A stretch of 64,000 nt of DNA, taken from positions 211,397 through 275,396 of the forward strand of contig CABOHA010000001.1 of assembly GCA_902399975.1 (NCBI GenBank), in the 5' to 3' direction. Under the pieces are notes generated by a model. That model was not told the origin of the DNA and did not search any database. It saw only the letters and a program-made list of their open reading frames with translations. The position numbers and the translations under genes were made by a program. Below are positions 1 to 7,489 of the stretch, one piece after another. This DNA is from Coriobacteriaceae bacterium (lineage in GTDB: Bacteria; Actinomycetota; Coriobacteriia; Coriobacteriales; Coriobacteriaceae). Position 1 is the stretch's first letter, and every line of letters begins with the position of its first letter.

Positions 1-938
1 ACGCCGGTGGTCAGGAAGTCAGCGAGCACGTTGTTCTTGTCGCTCGCGACGATGAGCTTGGCGACGGGCAGACCCATGCGCTTGGCGTAGTAGCCGGCCA
101 GGATATCGCCAAAGTTGCCAGTCGGCACGCAGAACTCAACGGCGTCGCCGGCCACAATGGCGCTGGCGCGCAGCAGCTGCGCATAGGCGGCAAAGTAGTA
201 GACAACCTGCGGCACCAGGCGGCCGACGTTGATGGAGTTGGCGCTCGAAAGCACCGTGCCGGCGGCCTCCAAGCGCTCGGCAAGTTCCTTATCGGCAAAG
301 ATGCGCTTGACGGCACTCTGGGCGTCGTCGAAGTTACCGCGGATGCCGCAGACGGCGACGTTATCGCCCTCCTGTGTGGACATCTGCAGATTCTGCACGC
401 GGCTGACTTTGCCTTCGGGATAAAAGACGGTGATGCCCGTCCCCGGAGCGTCGGCAAAACCGGCGAGTGCGGCCTTGCCGGTGTCGCCCGACGTGGCGGT
501 GACGATCATGATGCGCTCGGCGCCGCCGTCCTTGGCGGAAGTGCGGGCCATGAGGCGGGGGAGCATCTGCAAGGCGACGTCCTTGAAGGCGCTTGTGGGG
601 CCGCCAAAGAGCTCCATCACATAGGTCTGAGGGACGTCAGCGCCCGGTGCGGCGTCGAGTTTGACGAGCGGCGTGACCTCTTCGCTCGCGAACGTGCCGC
701 GGTATGCCTCATTCACACAGGCCGAAATTTCTTCGGTCGTGTAATCATTCAGTAACATTCCCAACACATCTTGAGCGATTTCAAAGTACGATTTATCTGC
801 AAGCGAGCTGATATCGACCTGCTGGGTGCCGAGCTCGTCCGAGACAAACAAACCCCCGTCGGGAGCGATGCCGGTACGGATTGCCACCTTACTTGAGCAC
901 GATAAAGTGCGTCCTCGTGTACTATGATAAGTTCCCAT
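1..938 (-). CDS. thrC: threonine synthase, 3' end cut by window
   Basis: Threonine synthase converts O-phosphohomoserine to threonine with pyridoxal phosphate in the cytoplasm. The frame begins at an ATG preceded by GAGGAG nine bases upstream. The first residues (MGTYHSTRGR) and GLFVSDE near residue 30 match the family N-terminus, so this start is preferred to internal Met codons. The PLP-binding lysine lies in the SAFKD motif (Lys119), and TATSGDTGKAALAGF and PTGNFGDILAGYYAKRMG follow, as in fold-type II threonine synthases. About 312 of a usual 450-490 residues are present; the C-terminus lies beyond base 1. It diverges from aspartate kinase across about 100 bp, so a shared control region is likely. 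Identification is secure. Confidence 0.95.
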   Translation of the reverse strand, partial: MGTYHSTRGRTLSCSSKVAIRTGIAPDGGLFVSDELGTQQVDISSLADKSYFEIAQDVLGMLLNDYTTEEISACVNEAYRGTFASEEVTPLVKLDAAPGADVPQTYVMELFGGPTSAFKDVALQMLPRLMARTSAKDGGAERIMIVTATSGDTGKAALAGFADAPGTGITVFYPEGKVSRVQNLQMSTQEGDNVAVCGIRGNFDDAQSAVKRIFADKELAERLEAAGTVLSSANSINVGRLVPQVVYYFAAYAQLLRASAIVAGDAVEFCVPTGNFGDILAGYYAKRMGLPVAKLIVASDKNNVLADFLTTG

Positions 939-1042
939 ATAACACTGCTCCTCGGATGCCTTGGTCCCAATCGGTGAAACCATGGTATCAGAGCGCGCAA
1001 AATAGGTTCGCAGAGGCTTTTTAGAAAGGTAACCTCCAGCCC

Positions 1043-2431
1043 ATGATTAAGATTGCCAAGTTTGGCGGCTCGTCGGTCGCCGACGCCGAACACTTTAAGA
1101 AGATCAAGGCCATCGTCGATGCCGATCCGGCCCGCCGTTTTGTGGTGGTTTCTGCCTGCGGTCGCCGTTTTAAGGGCGACACCAAGGTGACCGATCTGCT
1201 CTACTTGGTCAACGCGCACGTCAAGTACCACGTGTCGTGCGAGGAGCTGCTCGAGGACATCGGCCAGCGCTATTTTGATATCGCTGACGAGCTGGGGCTC
1301 ACCTATCCCATCCGCGAAGAGTTTGCGGCCTTTGCCGAGCGTGCTCGCTCCGGTGGCTACTCTACTGAGGAGCTCGTAAGCCGCGGCGAGTACTTTACCG
1401 CTCGCCTGATGGCCGAGTACCTGGGCCTGCCGTTCCTGGATGCCGCGACGGTCGTGGCGTTCCATCATGACGGTACGCTCAGCATGAACCGCACCGCCGA
1501 GCTGGTGCAGGAGTACGGCCAGCAGGGCGGCTTTGTTATGCCCGGTTTCTACGGCGCGACGCGTGAGGGGCAGATCAAGCTGCTCGACCGTGGCGGCGGC
1601 GATATTTCCGGCTCGATTCTGGCCAAGTGCCTTGGTGCCGACCTGTACGAGAACTGGACCGACGTTTCGGGCTTCTATTCTGCCGATCCGCGTATTGTTC
1701 CCGAGGCTCAGCCCATTGCGCGCGTTACCTACGAGGAGCTGCGCGAGCTTTCGTACATGGGTGCAAGCGTCCTGCACGAGGAGGCCGTGTTCCCCGTGCG
1801 CGAGGCAGGCATTCCGCTGGTCATCAAGAACACCAATGCGCCGCAGGACCCCGGCACCATCATTAGCGAGACGGCTGACGAGGGTGAGGCGGAGCCTATC
1901 ATTACCGGCGTGACCGGCAAGCGCGGCTTTGTCGCCATCAACGTTGCCCGCGACCGCACCAAGCCCCGTGTCGGCTTTATGCGTCGTGCACTTTCGGTGT
2001 TCGAACGCTATGACGTTTCCGTCGAGCATATGCCCACCGGCGTCGACCGCTTTGGCGCCGTGGTGCAGGAGCAGGATGTGCACGACTCGCTGTACTCGCT
2101 CGTGGGCGACATTCAGCAGGAGGTCGAGCCGCTCGAGATCGAGGTTGTCGAGGGTTTGGCGCTCATCGCGACCGTCGGCCGTAACCTTCGCGGCCGCGCA
2201 GGTATCTCGGGCCATCTGTTTGGCATGCTTGGTCAGGCCGGCGTGAGCGTACGTATGATTTCGCAGAGCTGCGACGAGATCAACATCATTATCGGCGTAG
2301 AGGAGAAGGACTTCGACCTGGCGATTCGGACCATTTACCGCGCCTTCTCCGACGAGAACGGCATTGTGAAGGTCTCCGACCTGGAGGCTCCCGTGCCGGT
2401 CGATCCCGCTCCGGCCGCGCTCCACAAGTAG
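1043..2431 (+). CDS. lysC: aspartate kinase
   Basis: Monofunctional aspartate kinase, 462 residues, catalysing the first committed step of threonine, methionine, lysine and diaminopimelate synthesis. The N-terminal KFGGSS motif (residues 6-11) is the nucleotide and aspartate site. LVSRGEYFTARLMAEYLG and LLDRGGGDISGSILA complete the amino-acid kinase domain. The last ~150 residues form two ACT domains (GVTGKRGFVAINV near residue 290, then ATVGRNLRGRAGISG and VRMISQSCDEINIIIGV), suggesting allosteric feedback by threonine or lysine. No homoserine dehydrogenase domain is fused. An AGAAAGG stretch precedes the ATG. It diverges from thrC; asd follows after a hairpin. The symbol lysC is by family; which end product inhibits it cannot be read from sequence. 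Confidence 0.95.
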   Translation: MIKIAKFGGSSVADAEHFKKIKAIVDADPARRFVVVSACGRRFKGDTKVTDLLYLVNAHVKYHVSCEELLEDIGQRYFDIADELGLTYPIREEFAAFAERARSGGYSTEELVSRGEYFTARLMAEYLGLPFLDAATVVAFHHDGTLSMNRTAELVQEYGQQGGFVMPGFYGATREGQIKLLDRGGGDISGSILAKCLGADLYENWTDVSGFYSADPRIVPEAQPIARVTYEELRELSYMGASVLHEEAVFPVREAGIPLVIKNTNAPQDPGTIISETADEGEAEPIITGVTGKRGFVAINVARDRTKPRVGFMRRALSVFERYDVSVEHMPTGVDRFGAVVQEQDVHDSLYSLVGDIQQEVEPLEIEVVEGLALIATVGRNLRGRAGISGHLFGMLGQAGVSVRMISQSCDEINIIIGVEEKDFDLAIRTIYRAFSDENGIVKVSDLEAPVPVDPAPAALHK

Positions 2432-2506
2432 CTGCTATCCCAGTAGATTTTTGGGACTTGCTTCAAAAACTACGGCGGGGCGTTTCGTTTCGGTTTCGTT
2501 TCGACG

Positions 2507-2537
2507 GGGCGGGTTTCGTGCCCGCCCTGTTCTTGTA
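2507..2537 (+). terminator. hairpin after aspartate kinase
   Basis: GGGCGGG and CCCGCCC pair around a seven-base loop, followed by a T-rich TGTTCTTGT. It lies between aspartate kinase and asd and suggests that asd is at least partly transcribed on its own. Confidence 0.55.
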
Positions 2538-2604
2538 TACACTGGCAACAATAATCGGCCTGCTCGGCGTGCGGGCAAAAGCCACAGCCTTTAAAGGGGG
2601 AAGC

Positions 2605-3630
2605 ATGAAACAGTACACGGTTGCTATTTTGGGCGCGACGGGAGCCGTGGGCACCCAGATGCTCGAGTGCCTCAACGAGCAGGAGTTTCCGGTCGGCAAG
2701 CTCAAGCTGCTAGCGAGCGCGCGCTCTGCGGGCAAGACCGTCGAGTTCCGCGGCGAGCAGGTTGTGATTGAGGAGGCTTGCCCCGAGGCCTTTGAGGGCT
2801 GCGACATCGTGCTCGGCGCCGCCGGCGACGATATTGCGAAGGAGCTACTGCCCGAGGCCGTCAAGCGCGGCGCCGTCGTGGTCGACAACAGTCACGCCTT
2901 CCGCATGGATCCCGAGGTGCCGCTGGTCGTGCCCGAGATCAATGCCGACGACATCAAGTGGCATCACGGCCTTATCGCCAATCCCAACTGCGCGACCATC
3001 ATCGGCCTGGTTCCCACGTGGCCGCTGCACCAGCTTGCTGGCGTGAAGCGTATGATCGTGTCCACGTATCAGGCAGCTTCGGGCGCTGGCGCTCCCGGTA
3101 TGGCCGAGCTCGAGGCTCAGCTTGCCGCCCTGGGCCGTGGCGAGGAGATTCCCGAGCCGCGCGCGTTTGCCGCCCAGCTGGCGAGCAACCTGATTCCGCA
3201 GATCGGCGGTGTCAAGGAGGAAGGCTTTACCTCCGAGGAGATGAAGCTGCAAAACGAGGGCCGCAAGATCATGCATCTGCCCGAGCTGCGCGTGAACTGC
3301 ACCTGTGTGCGCGTGCCCGTGCTGCGCTCGCACTCCGAGAGCATTACGCTCGAGTTCGAGCGTGACATCACGGTTGAGGAGGCTCGTGCTGCGCTGGCTG
3401 CCGCTCCCGGCGTCAAGCTGGTTGACGACATGAGCGCCGAGGATGCGCACGATCGCTTCCCCATGCCGATGGACACCTCCGACCAGGACCTGATTTGGGT
3501 CGGTCGCGTACGCCGCGACATCTCGAACCCCGAGGCCGCACGTGGCATTACCTTCTGGTGCTGCGGCGACCAAATCCGTAAGGGCGCGGCAACCAACGCC
3601 GTCCAGATCGCTAAGCTGCTCTGCGAGTAG
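2605..3630 (+). CDS. asd: aspartate-semialdehyde dehydrogenase
   Basis: Reduces aspartyl phosphate to aspartate-4-semialdehyde with NADPH, directly downstream of the aspartate kinase reaction. The 341-residue protein opens with the Rossmann motif ILGATGAVGTQM (residues 8-19). The catalytic cysteine is Cys129 in NPNCATI, and His243 in RSHSESI is the expected acid/base residue. The ATG chosen follows AAAGGGGGAAGC. The frame stays open for 49 codons upstream, but that stretch includes the terminator-like hairpin and is not conserved-looking, so the longer reading is rejected. It ends 16 bases before a long inverted repeat. Length and motifs are normal. Confidence 0.96.
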   Translation: MKQYTVAILGATGAVGTQMLECLNEQEFPVGKLKLLASARSAGKTVEFRGEQVVIEEACPEAFEGCDIVLGAAGDDIAKELLPEAVKRGAVVVDNSHAFRMDPEVPLVVPEINADDIKWHHGLIANPNCATIIGLVPTWPLHQLAGVKRMIVSTYQAASGAGAPGMAELEAQLAALGRGEEIPEPRAFAAQLASNLIPQIGGVKEEGFTSEEMKLQNEGRKIMHLPELRVNCTCVRVPVLRSHSESITLEFERDITVEEARAALAAAPGVKLVDDMSAEDAHDRFPMPMDTSDQDLIWVGRVRRDISNPEAARGITFWCCGDQIRKGAATNAVQIAKLLCE

Positions 3631-3645
3631 CGGTGGACCTGTCCG

Positions 3646-3773
3646 GCGGGGGCCGGGCTTGGTTTTCAGAACGTCCTCGACCATGTGTGGCGCCTTGTCC
3701 TGCTCCTTCGGAGCTGCGGACAAGGCGCCACACTGGTCTGCGGAATGTTCTGAAAACCAAGCCCGGCCCCCGC
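3646..3773. repeat. long nested inverted repeat A, after asd
   Basis: A 27-base arm at 3646-3672 is a perfect inverse complement of 3747-3773. Inside it, 3686-3700 pairs perfectly with 3718-3732, and a GACCA/TGGTC pair bridges the two stems. A transcript would fold into one very long hairpin with a small internal loop and a ~17-base apical loop. No reading frame with coding character crosses it. It may end asd transcription, but the arms far exceed a normal terminator and no T-run follows. The bases from here to the next repeat (3774-3938) show nothing else recognisable. Confidence 0.85.
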
Positions 3774-3938
3774 CTGCGGTGACTCGGCTGCGAGCGGCCT
3801 GCGATGGGGCCGTTGCTGGTTGGGGCCGCTGGGCTGATGTGGGGGCACGTGGTTGTTGCGGGCCCTAGTCCCGGCGGCGGCCTCGGCGCTTCGCGCCTGC
3901 TGCCTGGGGTGACTTTGGGCTTGGTGCGAATTGAGGTC

Positions 3939-4108
3939 TAATACTTTTCCCGTGAAGTGAACGACCTTATTTGGACCCCCGAAGCATTGGCATTTTTTGA
4001 TTGCTATGTCCTGCGGTTTTGCAGCGCGAATCCTGCGGTTTTGCGGTCTAAAGGTGTGGATGCTCCGGGACTTCGTTTTTACTCGTTCACTTCTCGGGAA
4101 AGTATTAG
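3939..4108. repeat. long inverted repeat B, upstream of ogt
   Basis: The arm at 3939-3964 (TAATACTTTTCCCGTGAAGT and on) is inversely repeated at 4083-4107 with one indel and one mismatch. The ~118-base interior contains a short direct repeat, CTGCGGTTTTGC, at about 4011 and 4033. A 70-codon frame covers the block but has no family resemblance or good ribosome site. The interior is AT-richer than its surroundings. Function unknown. Confidence 0.75.
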
Positions 4109-4274
4109 AGCTCGGCTGACAGGGGTACCGCTCTGGTGTCGATGCCCTGCGTCTTTTTCGCTTGATTAGGGAAAACAGTCTCGCTTAAGTAATTGCGAGC
4201 CCGCCCAGACGTATCTGCGGGGTTGTCTGTACAATTCGCGGTATTATGTTGCGGAGTTTTGAAGGGAGCCGCTG

Positions 4275-4850
4275 GTGGTCACGACGACGTTTGCTTCGCC
4301 TTTGGGCGAAATCTTGCTTGCCGCTGATGGCCGCGGTCTGACGGGGCTTTGGTTTGAGGGGCAGGAGCACTTTGGTTCCACGCTTCTTAAAGAAAGCGCC
4401 GAATACGTTGAGGGCACCGATGCAGTTTCGGGTGCCGGGGGCATGCAGACGGTAAATCCGGCCAATGGCGCGGCTTCTTCGGTGCTAGAGCGTTCTTGGG
4501 CTTGGCTCAACGCCTATTTTGCGGGGCAGGAGCCTCGGTTTACGCCGCCGTTGCATTTGATTGGCACGGCGTTTCAGCGTGAGGTTTGGTTTGAGCTACT
4601 TTCAATTCCGCGTGGCGAGGTCGCTACGTATGGCGAGATCGCCCAGCGTGTTGCGGCTCGACATCGTGTGCCGGGAAATGAAGCGCCCGTTGTATCTCCT
4701 CGCGCGGTGGGGGCTGCGGTCGCTCGCAACCCTATTTCGATTATCGTGCCGTGCCATCGCGTGGTCGCGGCCGACGGATCGCTCAACGGATACGCCGGTG
4801 GACTGGATCGCAAGGAGTGGCTGCTGCGCCTCGAGGGTGCCTATCTATAA
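4275..4850 (+). CDS. ogt: methylated-DNA--protein-cysteine S-methyltransferase
   Basis: Suicide repair protein that takes alkyl groups from O6-alkylguanine onto its own cysteine. The PCHRV active-site motif carries Cys160, followed by LNGYAGGLDRKEWLLRLEG, the usual C-terminal end. The DNA-binding helix region (GTAFQREVWFELLSIPRGEVATYGEIA) precedes it. The protein is 191 residues, slightly long because of an insert near residues 130-143. The start is GTG, chosen because GAAGGGAG lies six bases upstream and the frame is closed shortly before. It stands alone between repeat B and a kinase remnant. Family assignment is secure; whether Ogt or Ada-C type is a naming matter. Confidence 0.93.
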   Translation: MVTTTFASPLGEILLAADGRGLTGLWFEGQEHFGSTLLKESAEYVEGTDAVSGAGGMQTVNPANGAASSVLERSWAWLNAYFAGQEPRFTPPLHLIGTAFQREVWFELLSIPRGEVATYGEIAQRVAARHRVPGNEAPVVSPRAVGAAVARNPISIIVPCHRVVAADGSLNGYAGGLDRKEWLLRLEGAYL

Positions 4851-4992
4851 GCTGCAGGCGGCCGCAACGCCCATGCGGCAAGCGCGCTCGCTGTACGGGC
4901 GTTGTTTGCAGGGCGAGATGTGAAGCCGCCCGTTCCTTAAGTCCGACTAAGCTATAACCTTGCTTTTTTAAATATGCTCATCGACCTGCTAA

Positions 4993-5547
4993 GGCAGCAC
5001 TAAGGCGAGTGCGGGTGCGCTATTATCGGCGCTCACGGAGCGCTTGGTGTTCTTGGCATGCATGGACGAGGGCTCGGCGGGCTTTACCATGGCGTCGATC
5101 GATCTTTCGGAGGCGGTGAACAAGGCGGCGGCGCCGTTTAAGTCGGTGGTGGTCTCAGGCGGTAAGCGCCTGTCGACGTCGATTGCGACCGGCGTGCGGA
5201 CCCATGCCGATGCCGCGGCGGTGGCGCAGGTGGTTGAGTTGCTACTGGACAACGCCACGCGCTATGCGAGCGAGGGCAGCGTGATTGAGCTGAGCCTGTG
5301 CGCCGTTTCGCACGGCAAAGGCAAGGGCGCCGCCGAGCTTGTCGTATCGAACGCCGTGGACGAGCTGCCCGAGGGCGACCTGGACCGATTGTTCGATCGC
5401 TTCTATCGTGCGGATGCGTCGCGCAGCTCCAAGACGGGTGGCTCGGGCGTGGGCCTGTCCGTGGTGCGTGCCATCGCCGAGGCCCATGGAGGCGCCGCCA
5501 CCGTATCCGGTCACGGCAACCAGATCACCTTCACCGTTTGCCTTTAA
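4993..5547 (+). pseudogene. sensor histidine kinase remnant (HATPase domain only)
   Basis: Only the C-terminal part of a two-component sensor kinase is left. ALTERLVFLACMDEGS resembles the end of the HisKA dimerisation helices. It is followed by the ATPase N-box (VVELLLDNATRYA), a G1-like region (LFDRFYRADASRSSKTGGSG) and VGLSVVRAIAEAHGG. The phospho-accepting histidine, the sensor domain and all membrane segments are missing, and an in-frame stop at 4990 closes the frame just upstream. A TTG at 5044 could start a ~167-residue peptide, but no ribosome site is convincing. No partner response regulator is adjacent. The stop codon lies inside a P1 palindrome. A decayed gene is most likely; expression as a free ATPase domain cannot be excluded. 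Confidence 0.7.
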
Positions 5548-5591
5548 AACCTGCCAAAAAGGAACAGGTTTATTTTGGCAGGTTTTATCTG
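5546..5591 (+). repeat. P1 palindrome, copy 1
   Basis: Arms AAAACCTGCCAAAA and TTTTGGCAGGTTTT enclose a core AGGAACAGGTTTA, then TATCTGGGGAAACGT. It overlaps the TAA stop of the kinase remnant. The core ACAGGTTT can also pair with the left arm, giving an alternative smaller hairpin. Confidence 0.9.
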
Positions 5592-5695
5592 GGGAAACGT
5601 CCGCAGGAGAGGGCATGGGCGGTGTGAACATATGCATCTCTACCTGCTAAAATATAGGCATCGTTATTCGGCTCCTGAGTGGAAAGGAGACGGTC

Positions 5696-6370
5696 ATGCA
5701 GTACGAGATCGGCGGAGGGGCTTTCCCGGTTGTTACATGCAACCTTAGCGATGGCGAATCCATGATCACCGAAAGCGGCGCCATGGCTTGGATGACCCCC
5801 AACATGGAAATGTCTACCTCGGGCGGTGGCATCGGCAAGATGTTCTCCAAGGCTTTTTCGGGTGAGGCATTGTTCCAAAACATTTGGACCGCGCGTGGCG
5901 ATGGCATGATCGCGTTTGGCTCCTGCTTCCCCGGCCGCATCGTGCCAATCGAGATCGGTCCGGGCAAGAGCTGGATTTTGCAGAAGCGTTCGTTCCTTGC
6001 CGCGGAAAGTGGCGTCGAGTTGAGCATTCACTTTAACAAGAAGACAAAGGCCGGCGTCTTTGGCGGCGAGGGCTTTATCATGCAGAAGCTCACGGGCTCG
6101 GGTGTTGCTTTTGCCGAGATCGACGGCGACCTGGTTGAGTACGAGCTCGCTGCTGGCCAGCAGATGATTGTGGATACCGGCAACGTGGCCGGCTTTGAGG
6201 AGACCGTGAGCATCGACGCTCAAATGGTCAAGGGCGTCAAAAACATCATGTTTGGTGGCGAGGGCGTGTTCAACACCGTGCTCACCGGTCCCGGTCGCAT
6301 CTGGTTGCAGACGATGCCCATTTCCAATCTTGCGGCAGCAGTGGCCTCGATGACCAACAACAATAACTAG
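5696..6370 (+). CDS. AIM24 / TIGR00266 family protein
   Basis: A 224-residue protein of the AIM24 family, a beta-rich fold found in bacteria, archaea and mitochondria with no settled biochemical role. Family features seen are GGGAFPVVTCNLSDGESMITESGAM near the N-terminus, glycine-rich segments with FGGEGF near residue 122, and a C-terminal FGGEGVFNTVLTGPGRIWLQT. No signal peptide or membrane segment is evident, so it is probably cytoplasmic or peripheral. AAAGGAGA lies six bases before the ATG. It forms a single-gene unit ending in a strong terminator. Family confident, function unknown. Confidence 0.88.
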   Translation: MQYEIGGGAFPVVTCNLSDGESMITESGAMAWMTPNMEMSTSGGGIGKMFSKAFSGEALFQNIWTARGDGMIAFGSCFPGRIVPIEIGPGKSWILQKRSFLAAESGVELSIHFNKKTKAGVFGGEGFIMQKLTGSGVAFAEIDGDLVEYELAAGQQMIVDTGNVAGFEETVSIDAQMVKGVKNIMFGGEGVFNTVLTGPGRIWLQTMPISNLAAAVASMTNNNN

Positions 6371-6382
6371 TCCGCATAGGAT

Positions 6383-6418
6383 AGCGCGCGGCGGGCTTAC
6401 CCTGTCGCGCGCTTTTTT
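6383..6418 (+). terminator. Rho-independent terminator after AIM24 gene
   Basis: AGCGCGCG (6383-6390) pairs with CGCGCGCT (6406-6413) across a 15-base loop and is followed by a run of six T. Confidence 0.85.
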
Positions 6419-6693
6419 GCTGGCAAACGCCTCGCTTATAGAGTGTGGCTGCGCTGCTACAGCGAGCGTCGTCATCTCGTCACCCTGATAGCTTGCGGCA
6501 AGCGTGGCAATGAGGAGTGAGAATTTGAGTGCTCAGTCCCAAGGCATAATGGCGGCCATGCCAACAAGCAAAAACGAGTTGCCGGTGTCACGGAAAGGCA
6601 GGCGTCGGTCGATTCCACGTGAGACGGCTGTGCCGATCTGCACGGCCGCCCCTGCGCGTCCCGCGCTGCCCCCAAAGAGGTACGTTTCCCCAT

Positions 6694-6732
6694 ATAAAAC
6701 CTGCCAAAATAAACCTGTCTCTTTTTGATAGG
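6694..6732 (-). repeat. P1 palindrome, copy 2 (inverted, degenerate)
   Basis: Read on the minus strand it matches P1, including the flank ATGGGGAAACGT. One arm has drifted (TTTTGATAGG for TTTTGGCAGG), and the core has GAGACAGG. It lies about 50 bases upstream of the ABC ATPase gene. Confidence 0.8.
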
Positions 6733-6782
6733 TGCGAAATGGGTAATACTAAAGAGTTATCCGACCAGATGGGAACCGATCG

Positions 6783-7484
6783 ATGGCCTATATCGAATTT
6801 AAAGACGTCATCAAAGCATACGGCGAGGGCGATGCCCGCATTCACGCGCTCGACGGCGCGAGCTTTACCGTTGAGCGTGGCGAGCTTGCCATTATCTTGG
6901 GCGCTTCGGGCGCCGGTAAAACCACGGCGCTCAACATTCTGGGTGGCATGGATACGGCGACTTCCGGCACCGTGACGGTGGACGGGCGCGATGTGAGCTC
7001 CGCTAACGAGGCGCAGCTCGTGGAATACCGCCGCGCCGACGTCGGCTTTGTCTTCCAGTTCTACAATCTGGTCCCCAACCTGACGGCGCTCGAAAATGTT
7101 GAGCTTGCGGCGCAAATCTGCCCCGATTCGCTCGATGCCGAGCAAACGCTTTGCCAGGTTGGCCTGGGCGACCGCCTTGCTAACTTCCCCGCGCAGCTAT
7201 CGGGCGGCGAGCAGCAGCGTGTGTCCATTGCCCGCGCGCTGGCCAAAAACCCCAAGCTGCTTCTATGCGACGAGCCCACGGGCGCCCTCGACTACAAAAC
7301 CGGCAAGCAGATCTTGCAGCTGCTGCAGGACACCTGTCGCAAGCAGGGCATTACGGTCATTATCATCACCCACAACTCTGCGCTGGCGCCCATGGCCGAT
7401 CGCCTGATCCGCTTTAAGAGCGGCCGCGTGGAGAGCGAGACGGTCCAGCAAAATCCCGTGTCTATCGAGACAATCGAGTGGTAG
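6783..7484 (+). CDS. ABC transporter ATP-binding protein, MacB/LolD type
   Basis: Nucleotide-binding subunit of a type VII (MacB-like) ABC system, 233 residues. The Walker A motif is GASGAGKTT (residues 40-48), the Q-loop [17 protein letters not shown], the signature LSGGEQQ (139-145) and Walker B LLLCDEP (159-165) with the family hallmark TGALD. The switch histidine is in [10 protein letters not shown]. It is overlapped or directly followed by the FtsX-type permease, with which it should form the transporter. The ATG is preceded by a weak GGGAA. The substrate may be a peptide, antibiotic or envelope component; nothing here decides which. Confidence 0.95.
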   Translation: MAYIEFKDVIKAYGEGDARIHALDGASFTVERGELAIILGASGAGKTTALNILGGMDTATSGTVTVDGRDVSSANEAQLVEYRRADVGFVFQFYNLVPNLTALENVELAAQICPDSLDAEQTLCQVGLGDRLANFPAQLSGGEQQRVSIARALAKNPKLLLCDEPTGALDYKTGKQILQLLQDTCRKQGITVIIITHNSALAPMADRLIRFKSGRVESETVQQNPVSIETIEW

Positions 7485-7489
7485 CGCCC

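Larger units (their letters stand above)
6371..6782. other. intergenic gap without a supported gene
   Basis: Contains a terminator (6383-6418) and an inverted P1 copy (6694-6732). Between them, 6420-6690 has short open frames on both strands, one with GAGGAG before a TTG at about 6526. The encoded peptide is basic and proline-rich, matches no family I know and runs into the repeat. I see no gene here. Confidence 0.6.

Noticed and set aside
939-1042. A threonine- or lysine-responsive riboswitch or T-box between thrC and aspartate kinase.
   Set aside because: The gap is about 100 bases and no T-box, lysine-box or leader-peptide features could be recognised.
749-2425. A 558-codon minus-strand frame opposite aspartate kinase, and similar long shadows opposite asd, apeB, dxs and OPT genes.
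   Set aside because: Same codon-bias artefact; each lies opposite a gene with unambiguous family motifs.
3957-4169. A 70-codon frame between asd and ogt.
   Set aside because: It lies almost wholly within inverted repeat B, has no ribosome site and no resemblance to a known family.
6504-6728. A small basic protein frame upstream of the ABC ATPase, with a GAGGAG nearby.
   Set aside because: Low-complexity peptide that runs into a P1 repeat for its last residues; no family and no conserved start.
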